64,000 nt of DNA from Streptomyces dangxiongensis (lineage in GTDB: Bacteria > Actinomycetota > Actinomycetes > Streptomycetales > Streptomycetaceae). Within the stretch, counting starts at the first letter, position 1; each line of letters begins with the position of its first letter. The stretch spans positions 1 to 64,000 of the forward strand of contig NZ_CP033073.1 of assembly GCF_003675325.1 (NCBI RefSeq), read 5' to 3'. The translations under genes and the position numbers were made by a program. This document shows positions 46,200-55,822 of this stretch, piece by piece. The notes beneath the pieces are model-generated. The model saw only the letters and a program-made list of their open reading frames with translations. It did not search any database and was not told where the DNA came from.

Positions 46200-49100
46200 A
46201 TGAATCGCCGGGACGAACTGCGGCGTGTCCTCGACGACATGACGCCTGCCCAGCGGGCGAAACTCGCCCGCCACCTCGCGCAGCGCCGGGAACAGCGGGG
46301 CGAGACCGCCCTTCCGATACTGCCCCGCACCGACGGCGCCGGACGCTTCCCGGCCTCCCCCGGCCAGGAACGCATCTACTTCCTCCACGAACTCGACCCG
46401 GACGCCCGGGCCTACATCATGCCGGTCGTCGTCCGGCTGCGCGGCCGGCTCGACGAGACGGCCCTGGCCGAGGCGCTGCGGGCGGTGGTGCGCCGCCATG
46501 AGGCGCTGCGCACCGGCTTCGAGGCCGACCCGGCCCTCGGCATGGTCGCACAGGTCGTCCGGCCCGCCGACGGGGCCGCGATCGAGCTCCTGACGGGGAC
46601 GGCACGGGAGGACGAACTCCCCCGGCTCATGGAGGAGCTGGTCCGGCCCCGCTTCGGCCTGGCGAAGGACCTGCTGCTGCGGGCCGCGCTGTGGCGGACG
46701 GAGGGCACCCCCGGCGAGACTCCGGATGGGGCCTGGACCCTCGGGCTCGTCCTGCACCACATCGTCGCCGACGGCTGGTCCCTCGGTGTGCTCGTGAAAG
46801 ACCTCGCCGCCGCCTACACGGCCCTGGTCACGGACGGAACCGGCGCGGCGCTGCCGTCCGGACCCGGCGCGCAGTACGCGGACTTCGCCGCCTGGCAGCG
46901 GGAGTGGCTCGCCGGTGACGGGCCCGCGCCCCAGCGCGCGTACTGGCGCAAGGCGCTCCGGGGCGCGCCCGTGCTGAGTGTCCCGGGCGACCGGGTCCCC
47001 CCGGCGCAGCGGACCTTCGACGGCTCCTCGGTTCCGCTGCCCCTGCCCGCACCGCTGGAAGCCGCGCTGACCCGGGTCGGCCGCGAGGAACAGGCCACGC
47101 TCTTCATGGTGCTGCTCGCCGCGTACGCGTACGTGCTGCACCGATGGTCCGGCGAGGACGACGTCGTCGTCGGCACCCCGGTCGCCGGTCGCGGACTGCC
47201 GGAGACCGAGACCATGTTCGGCTTCTTCGTGAACACACTCGCCCTGCGGGTGGACCTCGCCGGGGCCGGCACCTTCCGGGAGCTGGTGCGCCGGGTCCGC
47301 GACGTGTGCCTCGAGGGCTTCGCCCACCAGGACCTGCCCTTCGAGCAGGTCGTCCAGGAACTCGACGGCGACCGGAAGGGCGGCCGCTCGAACCTGGTCA
47401 ACGCCCTGCTCACGCTGACGAACGTGCCACTCGGACCGCTGCGGCTGCCCGGAGTGGAGGTCGTCGTCCCCGAGCAGCCTCGCTCCGGCACCGATCTCGA
47501 TCTGAGCCTGGAGTTCACCCCCGTCGACGGCGGCGGCCTGGAGGGCTGGCTGATCTACTCGACCGACCTGTTCGAGCGGTCCACCGCCGAGCGGATCGCC
47601 GGGGCCGTCCGCCAGGTGCTCGACACCGTCGCCGAGGCCCCCGCCGGGCTTCCCCTGCACGCGGTCCCCGTGATGACCGACGCCACCCGCGAAGAGCTGC
47701 TCCACCGCACCAGCGGCCGCGCCACCGCCCCGTACCCGGGCCGGCCACTCGCCGACTGGTTCAGCGACCGCGTCGACGAGGCCCCGGACCGCACCGCCCT
47801 GGTGGTGGACGCCGCGGGCGCCGACCCCGCCGCCTGCGAGACTCTCGGCTACGCGGAGCTGGACGCCCGCGCCAACCGACTCGCCCACTGGCTGCGGCGT
47901 AGCGGCCTCGCCACGGAGGACCGGATCGGCATCTACCTGGACCGGGGAACGGAGCTGGTCACCGCGATCCTCGGCGTCCTCAAGGCCGGCGGCGTGTGTG
48001 TCCCGCTCGACCCCGACCACCCCGAGGACCGGCTCGCGGGCCTGGTCGACGACTGCCGGCCCCGGTTCGTCCTCACCGATACCGAACGTGCCGGGCGTTT
48101 CCACGCCCTGCCCGGCAACGGCGGCCCCGACGTCGTCGCCCTGAACGCGCTCGGCACCGCCCTGGACGCCGAGCCCGCGACCCGGCCCGAGGTGCCGATC
48201 GCACCCATGGGCGCCGCGTACATGCTCTACACCTCCGGCTCCACGGGCCGCCCCAAGGGCGTCGTCCTCACCCACCACGGCCTCGGCAACCGGTTGCGCG
48301 GCATGTGCGACGCGCTCGCCTTCACCCCCGACGACACCGTCCTGCACAAGAGCACCATCAACTCCGACCCCGCCCTGTGGGAGCTGCTCGTCCCCCTGTT
48401 CTCCGGGGCCCGGGTCGTGCTCGCCCTGCCGGGCCGCAACACCGAACCGGCCTATGTGCACGATGTCCTGGCCCGCCACCGGGTCACCGCCTGCGACTTC
48501 GTCCCCTCGCTGCTGCACCCCGTGCTCGCCCGGCCCGGCTTCGCCGAGGCCGCCGCCGACCTGCGCGTCCTGCTGTCCGGCGGCGAGGAACTTCCCCCGG
48601 ACCTGGCCACGAGAATCCTCACACTGGTTCCCGGGGTCGAACTGTACAACTGCTACGGGCCGACCGAGGCCAGCCTCGACGTCGCCGTGCAGCGGGTCAC
48701 GCTCCCCGTGACCGGCCCGGTGCCGATCGGCGCCCCCGTCACCGGCGCGGAGCTGTACGTCCTGGACGAACGCGGCCGTCTCCAGCCACCCGGCGTCCCC
48801 GGCGAACTCCTGATCGGTGGCGTCCAGATCAGCCGCGGCTACCTCGGGATGCCCGGCCGGACAGCCGCCAGCCACGTGCCGCACCCGTTCCGCGCCGGCG
48901 AGCGGCTCTACCGCACCGGCGACCTCGCCCGCTGGCGGAGTGACGGCGCCCTCGACTACCTGGGCCGGATCGACCGTCAGGTCAAGATCCGCGGCTATCG
49001 GGTCGAACCGGGCGAGGTCGAGACCGCGCTCCGCGCCCACCCTGCCGTCGACCAAGCCGCCGTCGCGGCCCGGCCGCGCCCCGAGGGCGGACACGTACTC

Positions 49101-49631
49101 GCCGCCTACCTCACCCTCGTCCCCGGTACGGCGGACGCCCCGGCGCCCGAGGCGCTGCGCCGCCACCTCGCCGGCCGGCTGCCGACGCCGATGCTGCCGT
49201 CCTCTTTCACGGTCCTGGACGACCTCCCGCGCAACGCCAACGGCAAGACCGATCTGCTCAGGCTCCCCGCCCCCGCCGAGGCTGCCTCACGCCGGGCCGA
49301 CCGGGTCTCGCCGAGCGGCCCGCTGGAGACGGTGCTCGCCGGCATCTGGGCGCAGACTCTCGGGCAGGCCGAACTCGGTGTCGAGGACGACTTCTTCGAC
49401 CTCGGCGGACACTCCCTGATGGCCACGCTCGTGGTCTCCCAGGTCCGCGAGCTGTTCCGCGTCGAGTTGCCCCTGCACTTCTTCATCCAGGCGCCCACGA
49501 TCGCCGCGCTCGCGCGGATGGTGCGCGCCCAGGGCATCGAGGCGGGGGTCGACACCGACCGCGTCGCCGAACTCGTGCTCCAGGTCCAGCGGATGTCCTC
49601 CGGCGAGGTCACCGCCCAGTTGCGGGACTGA
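46200..49631 (+). CDS. NRPS module C-A-PCP
   Basis: A 1,143-residue intact module. The condensation domain has HHIVADG at 186-192. The adenylation domain (about 520-1030) shows LYTSGSTGRPKG, YNCYGPTEA, YRTGDLARW and the Lys of NANGKTD. The carrier has DDFFDLGGHSLMATL and a short tail. The A4 motif is unusual: SDPALWE instead of FDxSxWE. Hand-read specificity residues are DPWDLGCLD-K, which I cannot match to a known amino acid. The substrate may be the non-standard residue made by the HypE/HypF or oxygenase genes. The gene is followed directly by the exporter (one base between stop and ATG). Confidence 0.93.
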   Translation: MNRRDELRRVLDDMTPAQRAKLARHLAQRREQRGETALPILPRTDGAGRFPASPGQERIYFLHELDPDARAYIMPVVVRLRGRLDETALAEALRAVVRRHEALRTGFEADPALGMVAQVVRPADGAAIELLTGTAREDELPRLMEELVRPRFGLAKDLLLRAALWRTEGTPGETPDGAWTLGLVLHHIVADGWSLGVLVKDLAAAYTALVTDGTGAALPSGPGAQYADFAAWQREWLAGDGPAPQRAYWRKALRGAPVLSVPGDRVPPAQRTFDGSSVPLPLPAPLEAALTRVGREEQATLFMVLLAAYAYVLHRWSGEDDVVVGTPVAGRGLPETETMFGFFVNTLALRVDLAGAGTFRELVRRVRDVCLEGFAHQDLPFEQVVQELDGDRKGGRSNLVNALLTLTNVPLGPLRLPGVEVVVPEQPRSGTDLDLSLEFTPVDGGGLEGWLIYSTDLFERSTAERIAGAVRQVLDTVAEAPAGLPLHAVPVMTDATREELLHRTSGRATAPYPGRPLADWFSDRVDEAPDRTALVVDAAGADPAACETLGYAELDARANRLAHWLRRSGLATEDRIGIYLDRGTELVTAILGVLKAGGVCVPLDPDHPEDRLAGLVDDCRPRFVLTDTERAGRFHALPGNGGPDVVALNALGTALDAEPATRPEVPIAPMGAAYMLYTSGSTGRPKGVVLTHHGLGNRLRGMCDALAFTPDDTVLHKSTINSDPALWELLVPLFSGARVVLALPGRNTEPAYVHDVLARHRVTACDFVPSLLHPVLARPGFAEAAADLRVLLSGGEELPPDLATRILTLVPGVELYNCYGPTEASLDVAVQRVTLPVTGPVPIGAPVTGAELYVLDERGRLQPPGVPGELLIGGVQISRGYLGMPGRTAASHVPHPFRAGERLYRTGDLARWRSDGALDYLGRIDRQVKIRGYRVEPGEVETALRAHPAVDQAAVAARPRPEGGHVLAAYLTLVPGTADAPAPEALRRHLAGRLPTPMLPSSFTVLDDLPRNANGKTDLLRLPAPAEAASRRADRVSPSGPLETVLAGIWAQTLGQAELGVEDDFFDLGGHSLMATLVVSQVRELFRVELPLHFFIQAPTIAALARMVRAQGIEAGVDTDRVAELVLQVQRMSSGEVTAQLRD

Positions 49632-49632
49632 G

Positions 49633-50904
49633 ATGACTTCCGGACGATTCGCACCCGGCTTCCGCCGCCTGTGGGCGGCGACCTTCGTCTCGGGGCTCGG
49701 CGACGGCTCCCGGCTGGCCGCGCTCGCTGTCCTCGCGGCGACCCTCACAGACGATCCGCTGGAGGTCGCCCTCGTCACCGTCGCCGCCCGTGTGCCCTGG
49801 GTCCTCGTCGGGCCTTTCTCGGGGGCCCTCTCCGATCTGCTGCCACTGTGGCGCACGATGTGGCTGTGCGACGTGGCACGGGCGGCGGTGATGGCTCTCC
49901 TCGTCGGGCTGCTGCTCACCGGACACGCCTCCATCCCGGTCCTGGTGGGCGTGTCCTTCGTCCTCAGCTCGATCGAGACGCTCGCCGAGAACCTGGCGCA
50001 GGCCGCCGTCCCCGAGGTGACCGGCACGGCCCCGCTGGAGACCGCCAACAGCCGGATCATGGGCGGCCAGCTCGTCGCCACCGAGTTTCTCGGCGCCCCG
50101 CTCGGCACTGCCCTGTTCGTGCTGACGGCGGCGCTTCCCTTCGCCGTCGACGCCGTCACCTTCGCGCTCGCCGCCGTGCTCGTGATGACCGTACGGCCCG
50201 CCCACGCCTCCGCCCGGGAGCGACCGGAGGCGGCCCGGCCCGGCGAGGTGTGGCGGGGCGCGGCCGAGGGCGCGCGCTGGCTGTGGCGCCACCGCACCCT
50301 GCGCACGATGTGCTTGCTGGTCGGCGTGCTGAACTTCTGCATCGTCGCGGTCATGGGCATCGCCGTGCTGTACGCGGTGAAGATCCTGCACATCACGCCC
50401 GGGGCGTACGGGACGGCGCTCGTGGTCATCGGCGCGGGCGGTCTCGCGGGGGTGCTGCTCGCGCCCCGGTGTGTCGCGGCACTCGGCCGTGGCGGCACGC
50501 TCAAGCTGGCCTTCGGGCTGTGTCCGGTCCCCTTCCTGATCGCCGGTCTCGCCTCCCACCCCCTGCTGGCGGGCGGCGGACTGCCCCTGGTCGGCGCGAG
50601 TGTGTCGTTGGCGACGGTGGTCACCACCTCGGTACGCCAGGAGGTCATCCCGCCGCTGCTGTTCGGCCGGGTCAACGGCGCGTACCGGCTCATCGTGAAC
50701 GGTCTCTCCCCGGTCGGCGGATTCGTCGGCGGCGTCGTCGCCGGCGCCTTCGGGCTGCGTGCCCCGTTCCTGCTTTCCGGAGCCGCCCTGACCGTGGCCG
50801 CGGTGGTCGCCCTACGGGGCCGCTTCGCGACCGGGACCGGGCCCCCCACCGGTGCCGCCCGAAAGAAGCCCGCCGCGACACGGCAGAACGGGAGAAAAGC
50901 ATGA
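49633..50904 (+). CDS. MFS exporter
   Basis: A 423-residue membrane protein with about 12 hydrophobic segments, like the enterobactin-exporter type of the major facilitator superfamily. The N-terminus FRRLWAATFVSGLGDG and the loop FSGALSDLLPLWRTMWLCD correspond to family motif A. A cytoplasmic loop (ARERPEAARPGEVWRGAAEG) separates the halves. It is tightly coupled to the NRPS upstream and overlaps the M28 peptidase by four bases. Export of the finished peptide or its precursor, with self-protection, is the likely role. Confidence 0.9.
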   Translation: MTSGRFAPGFRRLWAATFVSGLGDGSRLAALAVLAATLTDDPLEVALVTVAARVPWVLVGPFSGALSDLLPLWRTMWLCDVARAAVMALLVGLLLTGHASIPVLVGVSFVLSSIETLAENLAQAAVPEVTGTAPLETANSRIMGGQLVATEFLGAPLGTALFVLTAALPFAVDAVTFALAAVLVMTVRPAHASARERPEAARPGEVWRGAAEGARWLWRHRTLRTMCLLVGVLNFCIVAVMGIAVLYAVKILHITPGAYGTALVVIGAGGLAGVLLAPRCVAALGRGGTLKLAFGLCPVPFLIAGLASHPLLAGGGLPLVGASVSLATVVTTSVRQEVIPPLLFGRVNGAYRLIVNGLSPVGGFVGGVVAGAFGLRAPFLLSGAALTVAAVVALRGRFATGTGPPTGAARKKPAATRQNGRKA

Positions 50905-53384
50905 CCCCCGACCACACCGAGCCCTCCCCGTCCGCCACGGCCGAGCCGGAGTCCGGTGGACCGGGCGGCGGCGGGGCGGGCCGGACAGCGCCGGGCCCGG
51001 TACGACGGCGGCCCCCGTGGCGGGCCCGGTGGGCGTCCTTCCTCGTCGCCGGCCTCGCCGTGCTCGTCGCCGTGGCCGGCCTCGCCGGGGTCCTCACCGT
51101 GCCCGCTCCCGCCCCGGCCGACGCCCCCGCGGGGGCGTTCTCCGCCGGGCGGGCCGCCGCCACCGTCGAGGAGATCTCCGCCGCCCCGCACCCCGTCGGC
51201 AGCACGGAGCACGACCGGGTACGGGACCACCTCGTCGCGGAGCTGAGCGCGCTGGGACTGCGCCCGGAGGTCCGGTCCACGGTCTCCGCCGACACCGGCA
51301 ACGGGGCCGCCATGGTGGCCCGCGTGGAGAACGTGTACGCCTCCCTGCCGGGCACCGCGCCGACCGGCCGGGTCCTGATCGTGGCCCACTACGACTCCGC
51401 CGAGGTCAGCCCCGGCGCGTCCGATGACGGCATCGGCGTCGCCACGATCGTCGAGGTGGCGCGGGCCCTCACCACGGGAAGGGCCCCCCGCAACGACATC
51501 GGCTTCCTCCTCACCGACGCGGAGGAGCCCGGCCTCATGGGCGCCCGCGGCTTCACCGCCGCGGGCGGCGGACTCGGCGACCCGGCCGGGACCGTCGTCC
51601 TCAACCTAGAGGCCCGGGGCACCTCGGGCCCGGTGGCGATGTTCGAGACGGGCAAGCACGCGGGCGCGCTGCTGCCCGCCCTGACGGACCGCGTCCCCGT
51701 GGCGACCTCACTCGCCACCGCCGTCTACGAGATCCTGCCGCAGGACAGCGACTTCACCGTGCTCCGCGACGCCGGCGCCACCGGTCTCAACTTCGCGGTC
51801 CTGGACGGCTCCGCCTCCTACCACACCCCGCTGGACTCGGCCGACCGCGCGGACCGGGGCAGCCTCCAGGACATGGGGTCGGTCGTCCTCGCCGCCACGA
51901 GAAAGCTCGCGGCGGCCGACCTGCGACAGGTCCGCGAGAGCTCCGACGCCACCTGGTTCACCCTGCCGGGCCTCCTCGTCCGCTATCCGGCCGCGCTCGT
52001 GCTGCCGCTCGCGCTGCTCGCCGCCGCCGGGCTGACCGCCCTGCTCGCGTTCGCCCGGCGCCGCGGCACCGTACGGCTCCGGACCGTGGCGGCGGTCACG
52101 GCTGGCGTGCCGGGGCCGCTGCTGCTCGCGGCGGGCACCGGCTACGCCGCCTGGGAGGCGATGCTCCTGGTCCGGCCACACTACGCGGGCTTCAGCCTGG
52201 GCGCCCCGTACCGGGGCGGGCCCGCCGCCGCTGGTCTCGCCCTGTTCGCCGCCTGTCTGGTGCCGCTGTGGGCCCTGCGGGGCCGGCGCCGCGCCCGCGG
52301 GGCGGTGGAGACGGCGCTCGGGGTGCTCGTCTGGTTCACGCTGCTCGCCCTGGTCACCGCCGTCGCCGTGCCCGGCGCTTCGTACCTCTTCGTGTGGCCC
52401 GCCCTGACGGGCCTGGCGGGGGTGGCGGCGGCGCTGCGGCTGCCCGGGGACAGCCCGGGGGCGCCCGCGCTGTGCGCGCTGCCGCTCATCCCGGCGGCGG
52501 CGCTGATGCTGCCGGTCGCCGCGCTGCTGTTCTCCGCCGTGGGCCTCGCGCTCGCCTCGGTCCCGCTGGTCGTCGTGGTCCTCGCACTGCTCCCGGCCGC
52601 ACCGCTGCTGCCCGGCGGGCGACGGCTTTCGAAGGAGCCGCCGGCCGCGGAAGGACGGACGGACGGACAGCCGACGCGAACCGGCGGGGCCCCTCGGCGC
52701 CGGCGTCTCCTCATGCCCTGCGCGGGGCTGCTCCTCGGCGTCGTGCTCATCGTGGGCGGCCTCGCGGCGGACGGCGTCGACGCCCGCCGCCCCAGTCAGG
52801 TGAGCCTGCTCTACGTACTGGACGCGGACACCGGCCGGGCCCTCTGGGCGAGCACGGGCCTGGGCACCCACCCCTGGGCCGACCGGCTGGTCGACGAGCA
52901 CCACGCGCACCTCGAGGACGGTTTCCCGAACCTGGTCCGGCCCGAGTGGAGGACCGGCACCGCCCCGGCCGCGCGCGTGTCCCGGCCCACGGCACGGGTC
53001 CTGTCGACGGAACGCGCGGGTGACACCCGTACCGTACGCCTGCGGCTCGGCACCGAGGACGGCGCCGCCTCACGTCTGATGCTGTACGCGGACACCACGG
53101 GCACGACGGTGACCGAGGCCCGGGTGGAGGGCGTACATGTGCCGGGCGGCACCAACCGACCGACCGCCACGGGCCCGTGGAAGTGGGGCCTGATCCAGGT
53201 CGCCCCTCCGGCGGACGGCGTCGAGGTCACCCTCACGGTTCGGGGCACCGCCCCGCTGAGGCTCCGTCTGGTCGCGGAGACCCCGGGGCTGCCGGCCGCC
53301 GCGCTGGGCGAGAAGCCCGCCACCGTCAGCTGGTCGGCCGACTGGTCGGCGCTCACCCTGGCGGCACGGGCGTTCACGATCTGA
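50901..53384 (+). CDS. Membrane-anchored M28 family metallopeptidase
   Basis: An 827-residue protein. One membrane helix near residue 45-65 precedes an M28 catalytic domain with the zinc ligands in VAHYDSAEVSPGASDDG, TDAEEPGLMGARGF and SYHTPLDSAD. About eight more hydrophobic segments and a C-terminal extracytoplasmic beta-rich region of about 200 residues follow. This resembles Fxna/ERMP1-like aminopeptidases. The active site would face the outside. Overlap with the exporter (ATGA) suggests it trims an N-terminal residue after export, or acts in resistance. A similar chromosomal-type protein could also be a passenger. Confidence 0.88.
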   Translation: MTPDHTEPSPSATAEPESGGPGGGGAGRTAPGPVRRRPPWRARWASFLVAGLAVLVAVAGLAGVLTVPAPAPADAPAGAFSAGRAAATVEEISAAPHPVGSTEHDRVRDHLVAELSALGLRPEVRSTVSADTGNGAAMVARVENVYASLPGTAPTGRVLIVAHYDSAEVSPGASDDGIGVATIVEVARALTTGRAPRNDIGFLLTDAEEPGLMGARGFTAAGGGLGDPAGTVVLNLEARGTSGPVAMFETGKHAGALLPALTDRVPVATSLATAVYEILPQDSDFTVLRDAGATGLNFAVLDGSASYHTPLDSADRADRGSLQDMGSVVLAATRKLAAADLRQVRESSDATWFTLPGLLVRYPAALVLPLALLAAAGLTALLAFARRRGTVRLRTVAAVTAGVPGPLLLAAGTGYAAWEAMLLVRPHYAGFSLGAPYRGGPAAAGLALFAACLVPLWALRGRRRARGAVETALGVLVWFTLLALVTAVAVPGASYLFVWPALTGLAGVAAALRLPGDSPGAPALCALPLIPAAALMLPVAALLFSAVGLALASVPLVVVVLALLPAAPLLPGGRRLSKEPPAAEGRTDGQPTRTGGAPRRRRLLMPCAGLLLGVVLIVGGLAADGVDARRPSQVSLLYVLDADTGRALWASTGLGTHPWADRLVDEHHAHLEDGFPNLVRPEWRTGTAPAARVSRPTARVLSTERAGDTRTVRLRLGTEDGAASRLMLYADTTGTTVTEARVEGVHVPGGTNRPTATGPWKWGLIQVAPPADGVEVTLTVRGTAPLRLRLVAETPGLPAAALGEKPATVSWSADWSALTLAARAFTI

Positions 53385-53435
53385 CGCCCGCGTCCCAGGG
53401 GTGGTCCGCCGATGACGGCGCCGGGCCCCGGGCGC

Positions 53436-54800
53436 TCACAACCGCTCGAAGCCTCGGCGCAGCTCCCAGTCGGTCACGGCGGCGTCGAAGGCGGCCACCT
53501 CGGTCCGGGCCATGTGTGCGTAGTGCCGCACCACCGGCTCGCCGAAAGCCGCCACGGGCAGCTCCGCCGACTCCCACAGGGCGAGCGCCTCCCGCAGCGC
53601 GCCCGGCACCCGGGGCGCGTCGGACGCGTAGGCGTTGCCCTGGAAGGGCTCGTCCAGGGAGAGCCCGCGGTCGATCCCGTCAAGCCCTGCCGCGATGAGC
53701 CCAGCGACGGCGAGGTACGGATTGACGTCGCCGCCCGGGACACGGTGCTCGATCCGCAGCGAGGAGCCGTGCCCGGCGAGCCGCAGGGCACAGGTCCGGT
53801 TGTCGACGCCCCAGGTCACGGCGGTGGGGGCGAAACTGCCGGGCTGGTAGCGCTTGTAGGCGTTGACGGTGGGCGCGAAGAGGAGGGTGAGGTCGCGAAC
53901 GGCGGCGAGCTGCCCCGCGAGGAACATCTCGCCGATCCGCGAAAGCCCGTACGGTCGGTCACCCGCGAACACGGGTTCGCCGTCCTCGCCGCGCAGCGAG
54001 ATATGGATGTGGCACGAGTTGCCCTCGCGCTCGTCGGGCTTGGCCATGAAGGTGATGCTGTGCCCCTCCTGCGCGGCGATCTCCTTGGCGCCCGTCTTGT
54101 AGAGCGTGTGGTTGTCACAGGTGGTCAGGGCGTCGGCGTACCGGAAGGTCACCTCGTGCTGGCCGAGGTTGCACTCGCCCTTGGACGCCTCCACGTACAT
54201 GCCCGCCCCGGCCATCTCGGTACGGACGCGGCGCAGCAGCGGCTCGGTCCTGGACGTGCCGAGGACGGAGTAGTCGACGTTGTAGCCGGTGGCCGGGCGC
54301 AGCCCCCGGTACCCGCGCTGCCACGCCTCGTCGTACGAGTCCTGGTACAGCACGAACTCCAGCTCGGTGCCGACCATCGCCCGCAGCCCCCGCACGGCGA
54401 GACGGTCGGTCTGCGCCTTCAGGATCTGGCGGGGCGAGACGGCGACGGGCGGGCCGTCGGGCAGGGCGAGATCGGCGAGCGCGAGGGCGGTGCCGGGCTG
54501 CCAGGGGATCAGCCGCAGGGTGGAGAGGTCGGGCAGCAGCCGGAAGTCCCCGTACCCCTGCTCCCAGGAGGAGTTCGCGTAGCCCTCGACGGTCCGCATC
54601 TCGACATCGACGGCGAGCAGGTAGTCGCAGCCCTCGGCCCCGTGGGCGAGCACGTCGTCGAGGAAGAACTCGGCGGAGAACCGCTTCCCCTGGAGTCGGC
54701 CCTGCATGTCGGTGAAGGCCAGGACGACGGTGTCGATCTCGCCCGCGGCCACGCGGGCCTTGAGTTCGGCCGGGGTCAGCATGCCGCGTCGGCGTGCCAT
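53436..54800 (-). CDS. Glutamine synthetase-like gamma-glutamyl ligase
   Basis: A 454-residue class I glutamine synthetase fold. It has a beta-grasp N-terminus (VVLAFTDMQGRLQGKRF), the metal-binding VGTELEFVLY and EASKGECNLGQHEVTF, the ATP region EGNSCHIHISL and the glutamate-binding RIEHRVPGGDVNPYLA. It is closer to the GlnA2/3/4 and PuuA type that glutamylates amines than to true glutamine synthetase. The ATG follows GGAGACCCCC. It has its own operator pair upstream. With the C26 hydrolase at 35606 it could form an add-and-remove gamma-glutamyl protection cycle. Confidence 0.88.
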   Translation of the reverse strand: MARRRGMLTPAELKARVAAGEIDTVVLAFTDMQGRLQGKRFSAEFFLDDVLAHGAEGCDYLLAVDVEMRTVEGYANSSWEQGYGDFRLLPDLSTLRLIPWQPGTALALADLALPDGPPVAVSPRQILKAQTDRLAVRGLRAMVGTELEFVLYQDSYDEAWQRGYRGLRPATGYNVDYSVLGTSRTEPLLRRVRTEMAGAGMYVEASKGECNLGQHEVTFRYADALTTCDNHTLYKTGAKEIAAQEGHSITFMAKPDEREGNSCHIHISLRGEDGEPVFAGDRPYGLSRIGEMFLAGQLAAVRDLTLLFAPTVNAYKRYQPGSFAPTAVTWGVDNRTCALRLAGHGSSLRIEHRVPGGDVNPYLAVAGLIAAGLDGIDRGLSLDEPFQGNAYASDAPRVPGALREALALWESAELPVAAFGEPVVRHYAHMARTEVAAFDAAVTDWELRRGFERL

Positions 54801-54882
54801 GGGGGTCTCCTTGGGGTCGGGCGGGGAGGGGAAGGGAGGGCGCGGGGTCCTCGATCGTGGCAAAAGGCCCTCGGTGCCAGGA

Positions 54883-54900
54883 GTCGGGGGAATCCCTCGC
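54883..54900. promoter_or_regulatory. Cluster palindrome, copy 5
   Basis: GTCGGGGGAATCCCTCGC, 83 bp upstream of the glutamyl-ligase start on the minus strand. It is 41 bp from copy 6, nearly four helical turns, so two dimers could bind on one face. Confidence 0.55.
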
Positions 54901-54923
54901 CCGCCCGGACAGGGGTGGTACCA

Positions 54924-54941
54924 GTCGGGGAGTCTCCCGAC
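54924..54941. promoter_or_regulatory. Cluster palindrome, copy 6
   Basis: GTCGGGGAGTCTCCCGAC, the most symmetric copy, in the divergent gap between the glutamyl ligase and the second thioesterase (starts at 54800 and 55106). The rest of this 305-bp gap has no gene. Confidence 0.7.
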
Positions 54942-55105
54942 TTCAGGGGGCCGCCGGACCGGCGGATCATGCAGGAATGCCGGCAGAGGGCCGACAGGCC
55001 GGCCCGACCGCCCGAACCACCACCGGGAATCACCGTCCGGGAAGCACTGCCCCGGAACCAGCGCCCGGAACCACCGCCCCGAACCCCGCCCGGAACTGGA
55101 GAGAC

Positions 55106-55822
55106 ATGCCGAGCACCACCATCCTGTGCTTCCCGCCCGCCGGCGCGGGGCCGAGCTTCTTCAGGCCGTGGACCGCGCACGGGACGGACCTCCGGATCGA
55201 GCCGGTGGAGATCCCGGGCCGGGAGAAGCGCTTCGGCGAGCCCGAGCACACCGACATGGACGCCCTGCTCAAGGTCATCGTCCCCGAACTCCTCGCCACC
55301 GTCGCCGGATCGGAGCGGGTCGTGCTCTTCGGCCACAGCTTCGGCGCGGTGCTCGCGTACGAGGCGGCCCGGACCATGCTGGAGCGGGAGCCCGGCCTCG
55401 GTCTGACCCTCGTCGCCAGCGGCTCCACCCGCCCGGGCGTGGCACGCGGCGGCCGGATCACCGGGCTGCCCGACGACGAGTTCGTCGAGGGCGTCCAGCA
55501 GATCGCCGGCTACCGCCATCCGGCTCTGGACGAACCCGAGTTGCGCGAGCTGCTGCTGCCGCCGCTGCGGGCGGACGTGGCGATGCACGAGGGCCATGTG
55601 CACGACGAAAGCACCCCACCGCTGTCCGTTCCCGTCGTCGCGGTGCGCGGCGCCGACGACGAGATGGTCTCCGCCGAACAGGCCGGTGCGTGGCGGGAGA
55701 TCACCACGGGCCGGTTCCGGATGACGGAGATCGAGGGCGGGCACATGTACCTGGTCGACGCCTGGCGACCGCTGCTCGACCTGATCGCCGGGCTGCCGGA
55801 CGCCCCGGAACCTTCGGCATGA
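55106..55822 (+). CDS. Type II thioesterase
   Basis: A 238-residue alpha/beta hydrolase. It has FPPAGAGPSFFRPW near the N-terminus, the nucleophile elbow LFGHSFGAVLAYE, an acid in RGADDEMVS and the catalytic His in IEGGHMYLVD. It is the second type II thioesterase of the cluster and is closer to the usual length than the first. It removes wrong acyl groups from carrier domains or may help release. CTGGAGAGAC precedes the ATG, and the stop overlaps the SDR start. Confidence 0.93.
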   Translation: MPSTTILCFPPAGAGPSFFRPWTAHGTDLRIEPVEIPGREKRFGEPEHTDMDALLKVIVPELLATVAGSERVVLFGHSFGAVLAYEAARTMLEREPGLGLTLVASGSTRPGVARGGRITGLPDDEFVEGVQQIAGYRHPALDEPELRELLLPPLRADVAMHEGHVHDESTPPLSVPVVAVRGADDEMVSAEQAGAWREITTGRFRMTEIEGGHMYLVDAWRPLLDLIAGLPDAPEPSA

